Origin: Streptomyces coffeae
Lineage (GTDB): Bacteria; Actinomycetota; Actinomycetes; Streptomycetales; Streptomycetaceae
Direction: 5' to 3'
Length of the DNA stretch: 64,000 nt
NCBI RefSeq assembly: GCF_016741875.1
Contig: NZ_JAERRF010000010.1
Location: 124,001-188,000, forward strand
The notes beneath the pieces were generated by a model, which did not search any database, was not told where the DNA came from, and saw only the letters and a program-made list of their open reading frames with translations. Every line of letters starts with the position of its first letter. Position 1 is the stretch's first letter. This document shows positions 59,936-64,000 of the stretch, piece after piece. A program made the position numbers and the translations under genes.

Positions 59936-61516
59936 GTGACCGCATCCTCGCTGCCCGTGGACATCGTGCGCGCCCGCCGCCACGGCATCGCCGATCTGCT
60001 GTCGCGCACCGCGCTGCGGCTGCCGCACAAGACCGCCGTGGTCGACGGTCCGCTGCGGCAGACGTTCGCCGAACTCGACGCGGTGGTGGACCGGACCGCG
60101 GGCGCGCTGGCCGCACGCGGAGTGGTCCCGGGCGACCGGGTGGTGCTGTACGCGCGCAACGCACACGGCTTTGTGGTCGCCTACTTCGCGCTCGCCCGGC
60201 TGGGCGCGGTGTCGGTCCCGGTCAACTTCATGCTGACTCCGCCCGAAGTCGCCTATGTGCTGGACCATTCGGGGGCCGTGGGGATCATCGCCGGCGTGGA
60301 TCTGCTCGACGCCGCCGACGCCGCGCTGGCGGAGGCGGCGCCACCACGTCTCGTGGTGCGGGCGGCGATCGGCGGCGGGCACGGCGAGTGGGAGGACCTC
60401 GCGGCGCTGGGCGAGGAGGACGGCCACCGGGTCCCCGACCCCGCTCTGACGGACGACGATCCGGTGCAGCTGATGTACACCTCGGGGACCGAGTCCCGGC
60501 CCAAAGGCGCCATCATGACCAGCCGCAATCTCATCTCCCAGTATCTGACGGCGATCGTGGTCGGCGATATGTCGGCCGATGACGTCGAGATCCACGCGAT
60601 GCCGCTGTACCACTGCGCCCAGTTGCACGCGTGTCTCACCCCGGACATCTATCTGGGCGCCACCTCCCTGGTGCTGCCCGGCCCGGATCCGGCGACCCTG
60701 CTGGCCACCATCGAGGCGGAGCGGGTGACCAAGCTGTTCGCGCCGCCGACGGTGTGGATCGCGCTGCTGCGCCATCCGGAGTTCGGCACCCGCGATCTGT
60801 CGTCGTTGCGCAAGGGCTACTACGGCGCGGCGTCGATGCCGGTGGCCGTACTGGCCGAGCTGCGCCACCGGCTGCCGGGGCTGGCGCTGTACAACCTCTA
60901 CGGCCAGACCGAGATGTCCCCGATCGCCACCGTACTGGGCCCGGACGACCAGGAGCGCAAGGCCGGATCCGCGGGGCGGGCCGCACTCAACGTCGAAACG
61001 CTGGTGGTGGACGAGGACGACCGTCCGGTGCCGCCGGGCACGACCGGCGAGATCGTGCACCGGGGCCCGCACACCATGCTCGGCTACTGGCGGGACCCCG
61101 AGCGCACCGCGGAGGCGTTCCGTGGCGGCTGGTTCCACAGCGGCGATCTGGGGGTGATGGACAACGAGGGGTATCTGACCGTCGTCGACCGCAAGAAGGA
61201 CATGGTGAACACCGGCGGGGAGAACGTGTCCGGGCGCGAGGTGGAGGAGGTCATCCACAGCCATCCGGCCGTCACCGAGGCCGCGGTGTTCGGGGTGCCG
61301 CATCCGTACTGGATCGAGGCGGTGACGGCGGTCGTGGTGCCCCGGCCGGGTGAGACGGTGGACGTCCAGGACATCCTGGACCACTGCCGCTCCCGGCTCG
61401 CGGGCTACAAAGTGCCCAAGTACGTGGCGCTCGCCGAATCCTTGCCGAAGAACCCCAGCGGGAAGATCCTCAAGCGTCAACTCCGCACGGTCTACGCGCA
61501 CTTGGGTGAGATCTGA
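59936..61516 (+). CDS. Fatty-acyl/aryl-CoA ligase (AMP-binding family)
   Basis: A 526-residue adenylate-forming enzyme that activates a carboxylic acid as acyl-AMP and then the CoA thioester. A3 motif LMYTSGTESRPKGAIM (normally TSGTTGxPKG, here ES), A5 NLYGQTEMSP, A7 FHSGDLGVMDNEGYLTVVDRKKDM, A8 NVSGREVEEVIHSHP and the catalytic Lys in PKNPSGKILKRQL. GTG 59936 follows GGGAG at 6 nt; the longer frame to 59795 runs through the palindrome region. Closest by eye to medium/long-chain acyl-CoA synthetases. Stand-alone gene. Confidence 0.92.
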   Translation: MTASSLPVDIVRARRHGIADLLSRTALRLPHKTAVVDGPLRQTFAELDAVVDRTAGALAARGVVPGDRVVLYARNAHGFVVAYFALARLGAVSVPVNFMLTPPEVAYVLDHSGAVGIIAGVDLLDAADAALAEAAPPRLVVRAAIGGGHGEWEDLAALGEEDGHRVPDPALTDDDPVQLMYTSGTESRPKGAIMTSRNLISQYLTAIVVGDMSADDVEIHAMPLYHCAQLHACLTPDIYLGATSLVLPGPDPATLLATIEAERVTKLFAPPTVWIALLRHPEFGTRDLSSLRKGYYGAASMPVAVLAELRHRLPGLALYNLYGQTEMSPIATVLGPDDQERKAGSAGRAALNVETLVVDEDDRPVPPGTTGEIVHRGPHTMLGYWRDPERTAEAFRGGWFHSGDLGVMDNEGYLTVVDRKKDMVNTGGENVSGREVEEVIHSHPAVTEAAVFGVPHPYWIEAVTAVVVPRPGETVDVQDILDHCRSRLAGYKVPKYVALAESLPKNPSGKILKRQLRTVYAHLGEI

Positions 61517-61539
61517 GCGCCGATCGGTGATCGGTACGG

Positions 61540-62475
61540 TCAGCGGCGGGGCGAGCGCCGCCGCGGCGCCTCGTCCTCCTCTTCCTCCTCGCCGTACTCC
61601 TCGCCCTCGTACTCTTCGTCCTCGTCGTACTCGTCTTCGTCCTCGTCGTACTCGTCGCCCTCGTCGCCTTCGTCGCCCTCGTCTTCTCCGTCCACGACCT
61701 CGCCCTCGTGGATCTCGCCGCGCCAGCCCTCGATCTCGTCGGGGTTGAGCAGCACTTCGGCCATCAGATGGCGGCGGAAGTGCTTCAGTTCCAGGCGCAC
61801 CCGGCGGCCCTGGGCCCGCCAGATGTTTCCGGTGCGCTCGAAGAAGCCCTGCGGGTAGTACTGGAGGACCACCATGATCCGGGTGAGCTCGGGGGCGATC
61901 TCATGGAAGGTGACCGCGCCGTTCACATGGCCCTTCTCGGCCTGTGAGGTCCAGATGATGCGCTTGTCCGGCACCTGCTCGACGATCTCGGAGTGCCACT
62001 TGCGGTGCGACCAGAAGACCTGCGCCTTCCAGTCCAGCTCGGTGTCGGACTCCTGCGAGACGTCCTCGACCTTCTTCATATAGCTGGGGAAGTCCTCGAA
62101 CTGGGTCCACAGGTCGTAGGTGAGCGAGACGGGCGCGCCGACATCGATCTGCTCGACGATATTGGTGACCTTCAGCGACTTGTCCCGCCCGCCCCCCTTG
62201 CCACCGCCCAGCCCCGGGACCACTTCCTCGACCTTGTCCACCGCCTTGTCCTTGACGGTCTCCAACCCCGCCTTCACCAGCGGCTTCACGGGTACGTCCA
62301 GACCGCCTCCGGCCTTGCCCACGGCCTGCTTGCCGCGCTGGGTCACCGAAGACACGGCCTTCTGCCCCAGGGCGCCCACGAGGTTCCGCGCCTCCTTCTT
62401 CAGGCGCTCGGTGGGCAGTTCCTGGACGAGGGCACCGAGCCCTCCCGAGCCTTGTTCATCCGCCTTCCGCGCCAT
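61540..62475 (-). CDS. SRPBCC family protein, GvpZ-like, with acidic tail
   Basis: A 311-residue protein. Residues 1-100 are Lys/Gly/Val-rich amphipathic helices (KEARNLVGALGQKAVSSVTQ; VKAGLETVKDKAVDKVEEV). Residues about 102-245 are a polyketide-cyclase/START-like barrel (KVTNIVEQIDVGAPVSLTYD, QFEDFPSYMKKVEDVSQ, WTSQAEKGHVNGAVTFHEI, YYPQGFFERTGN). Residues 253-300 are almost all Glu/Asp/Gly/Tyr, then a basic end. Proteins of this type occur in Streptomyces gas-vesicle clusters as GvpZ. Here no gvpA, F, G, J, L or K is nearby. It is 6 nt downstream of the GvpY-like gene. Confidence 0.8.
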   Translation of the reverse strand: MARKADEQGSGGLGALVQELPTERLKKEARNLVGALGQKAVSSVTQRGKQAVGKAGGGLDVPVKPLVKAGLETVKDKAVDKVEEVVPGLGGGKGGGRDKSLKVTNIVEQIDVGAPVSLTYDLWTQFEDFPSYMKKVEDVSQESDTELDWKAQVFWSHRKWHSEIVEQVPDKRIIWTSQAEKGHVNGAVTFHEIAPELTRIMVVLQYYPQGFFERTGNIWRAQGRRVRLELKHFRRHLMAEVLLNPDEIEGWRGEIHEGEVVDGEDEGDEGDEGDEYDEDEDEYDEDEEYEGEEYGEEEEEDEAPRRRSPRR

Positions 62476-62481
62476 AGGCCC

Positions 62482-63030
62482 TCACCCCTGACTCCGCCGT
62501 CCGGACCCTCCGGACTCGCTCCGCTTCCGGGTCTTCGCCGGGCGGTCGGCGGCCGGTTTCCGCCGCCGGTCCTCGCTCCGGCTCCGCTCCGCGCCCCGCG
62601 GCCGCTCCCCGCTCGGGCCGCGCCCGCCGGACCGCGCGGCGGAAGTGCTCTTGCGCTCCCGCGCCCTGCCCTTCGCCTCCCGCTCGCCGGAGGTCTTCCG
62701 CTCCTCGGACGTATCCGGCTCCTCGGACGTGTCCGGCTCCTCGGACGTGTCCCGGCCGCGCAGTGTGCTCGCCCGGCGCTCCAGCCGGTCACTCAGAGCG
62801 TCTATACGATGACTGGCCGCCGACACGACGGCCGACCGTCCCGCGGACGCCACCTGACCGCGGACATCGCGGCCCAGCTTGCCGATGTCCGAGGTGGGCA
62901 GGACATCCGTGCCGCGGGACGCGAGTCGCTTGCCCGCCGCCATGCCGGCGAGCGCGACGGCCCACCGCATCCTGCGACGGCGCCCGAAGAGGTAACCGCT
63001 GGCGAAGGCCAGCGCCGCCTCGCTCTTCAT
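62482..63030 (-). CDS. GvpY-like small basic protein with disordered tail
   Basis: A 182-residue protein. Residues 1-45 (KSEAALAFASGYLFGRRRRM, then WAVALAGMAAGKRL) form hydrophobic Gly-rich helices broken by an Arg cluster; 45-95 is amphipathic (DIGKLGRDVRGQVASAGRSA). After that come three tandem DTSEEP/R hexapeptides encoded by an 18-bp repeat near 62700-62755, and a Ser/Arg/Gly/Lys-rich tail. Relatives are often mislabelled DNA primase and sit beside SRPBCC genes in gas-vesicle clusters (gvpY-gvpZ). ATG 63030 follows GGAGGA. Co-transcribed with the next gene. Function unknown. Confidence 0.75.
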   Translation of the reverse strand: MKSEAALAFASGYLFGRRRRMRWAVALAGMAAGKRLASRGTDVLPTSDIGKLGRDVRGQVASAGRSAVVSAASHRIDALSDRLERRASTLRGRDTSEEPDTSEEPDTSEERKTSGEREAKGRARERKSTSAARSGGRGPSGERPRGAERSRSEDRRRKPAADRPAKTRKRSESGGSGRRSQG

Positions 63031-63181
63031 GATCGGTCCTCCTCACCGCCACCGGAGCACGGCCGCCACTCGAAGAGCCCCCATACACGGGCCTCACTTT
63101 CGAGTATGTCGCATTCACCCCATTTATGAATTTCGTGGATTCCCGAGATTCCGAGATTCCGGGGATCCGGGAGTTCCACGG

Positions 63182-64000
63182 TCAGGCCGCCAGCGCCGGG
63201 TGCAGCACCACCTTGGTGTAGCCCTCGATCCGCTGATCGAACTTCTCGTACGCCGACGGCGCCTGGTCCAGTGGGAGTTCATGCGAGACCACGAAGCTCG
63301 GTGTGGCGCGACGGGCAATGATCATGTCGCGCAGCTGACGGTTGTACCGCTTGACGCTGCACTGGCCGGTGCCGATCCGCTGCCCCTTCTCAAACATCCG
63401 GCCGATGGAGAGGAGGAGCTCACCGTGTCTGGCGTGCTCGTCGGGGCCGCCGGGGTCGGAGGGCACATACAGGCCCGGCACCCCGAGCATCCCGGTCGGC
63501 CGCACGGTGTCCACCAGCCCGTTGAGGACGATCGCGGGCTCCTCGTGGCCGGCGTCGCGGGACTGGGCCTGGTACCCCACCGCGTCCACCCCCTTGTCGG
63601 TGCCCTCCCCGCCGGTCCGGTCCTTGATCTGCTCGGCCGGGTCGCCCTTGGTGAAGTCGATGGGAATCGCCCCGATCTCCTCGGCCTTGGCCAGCCGTTC
63701 GGGCACCCGGTCCACCACGAACACCTTGGCGGCACCGCGCAACAGGGCCGAGTAGGCGGACATCAGCCCCACCGGTCCGGCGCCGTAGACGACCACGCTC
63801 TCACCCAGGGAGACCTGTGCCAGCTCGCACCCGTGATAGCCGGTCGGGAAGATATCGGCGAGCAGAACGAAGTCGGTCTCGAACTCATCGCCTTCGGGCA
63901 GCTTCAAACAGTTGAAGTCGGCGTAGGGCACCCGCAGATGTTCCGCCTGGCCACCGGTGTACGGCCCCATCGCCACATAGCCGTAAGCACCGCCCGCGAA
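63182..64000 (-). CDS. Glutathione-independent formaldehyde dehydrogenase, N-terminus beyond window
   Basis: The C-terminal 272 residues of a zinc medium-chain dehydrogenase of the FdhA type: FAGGAYGYVAMGPYTGGQAE at the visible start, TGYHGCELAQVSLGES, Rossmann VVYGAGPVGLMSAYSALLRG, the acidic VVDRVPERL, then DAVGYQAQSRDAGHEEPAIVLN, GLYVPSDPG and the C-terminal IEGYTKVVLHP. The catalytic zinc site lies before the visible part. Likely NAD-dependent oxidation of formaldehyde or related alcohols with tightly bound cofactor. Stop at 63182. The 151-nt gap to the GvpY-like gene contains a low-GC stretch with short GAGATTCC repeats that may terminate it. Confidence 0.9.
   Translation of the reverse strand, partial: FAGGAYGYVAMGPYTGGQAEHLRVPYADFNCLKLPEGDEFETDFVLLADIFPTGYHGCELAQVSLGESVVVYGAGPVGLMSAYSALLRGAAKVFVVDRVPERLAKAEEIGAIPIDFTKGDPAEQIKDRTGGEGTDKGVDAVGYQAQSRDAGHEEPAIVLNGLVDTVRPTGMLGVPGLYVPSDPGGPDEHARHGELLLSIGRMFEKGQRIGTGQCSVKRYNRQLRDMIIARRATPSFVVSHELPLDQAPSAYEKFDQRIEGYTKVVLHPALAA

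Noticed and set aside
61560-61690. CTC/GTC-rich tract resembling a microsatellite
   Set aside because: It is in frame and encodes the Glu/Asp/Tyr-rich tail of the SRPBCC protein; interruptions show it is coding low complexity.

Overview
The window is high-GC actinobacterial DNA with codon third positions almost always G or C, short translationally coupled operons, many GTG starts, rare TTA codons, a CebR box, a c-di-AMP riboswitch and snapalysin and Rpf-type secreted proteins. Together these indicate a Streptomyces chromosome. The interspersed repeats hint at the hygroscopicus/violaceusniger group, but that is recollection, not something shown here. No rRNA, tRNA, phage or CRISPR array was seen.

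Layout. 1-5.1 kb: a two-component system cut by the window edge, a GT4 glycosyltransferase and an unusual zinc-ribbon SDR. 5.5-8.9 kb: a glutamine-synthetase-like ligase, an amidohydrolase and an SDR. 9-12.9 kb: a zinc alcohol dehydrogenase, a DHA2 efflux pump behind a strong palindromic operator, and an ECF41-type sigma factor gene broken by a MITE-like insertion and a frameshift. 13.1-15.5 kb: a GH9 cellulase under a perfect CebR box, and a glutathione peroxidase. 15.6-21.3 kb: a cache protein and a GntR regulator divergent from a complete polyamine-type ABC importer.

21.3-33.3 kb is the most interesting region. It encodes a four-TM protein, a nucleosidase with a C-terminal effector-associated domain (EAD), an EAD-VMAP adaptor, a MoxR AAA+ ATPase, a 1468-residue vWA/NB-ARC/TPR protein (FxsT-like) and, convergently, an HExxH peptide hydroxylase-like protein preceded by a 63-residue candidate RiPP precursor and a lipoprotein. 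It looks like an NTP-dependent conflict or signalling system joined to a peptide-modification unit. Five of these genes carry TTA codons, implying bldA-dependent translation. The precursor resembles FxSxx-COOH precursors in its N-terminal part but lacks their C-terminal motif, and no FxsB radical SAM gene is present.

33.7-37.5 kb: a c-di-AMP riboswitch controls an Rpf-LysM-M23 cell-wall hydrolase; then a second MITE-like element abutting a DUF1876 gene, a phosphoribosyltransferase and a DUF72 protein. 37.6-44.2 kb: a sugar ABC importer with a PfkB kinase, divergent from a DeoR regulator and a GH4 glycosidase. 44.5-53.1 kb: an SDR paralogous to the one at 8.1 kb with a 22-bp operator, a TetR regulator, a DeoR-controlled sugar-alcohol importer with dehydrogenase, and a FAD monooxygenase. 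Neither sugar importer has its own ATPase, as expected where MsiK is shared. 53.2-64 kb: snapalysin, YceI, RecQ, a GH65 phosphorylase-type enzyme, a lamin-tail protein, an acyl-CoA ligase, an isolated GvpY/GvpZ-like pair and the 3' part of a formaldehyde dehydrogenase gene.
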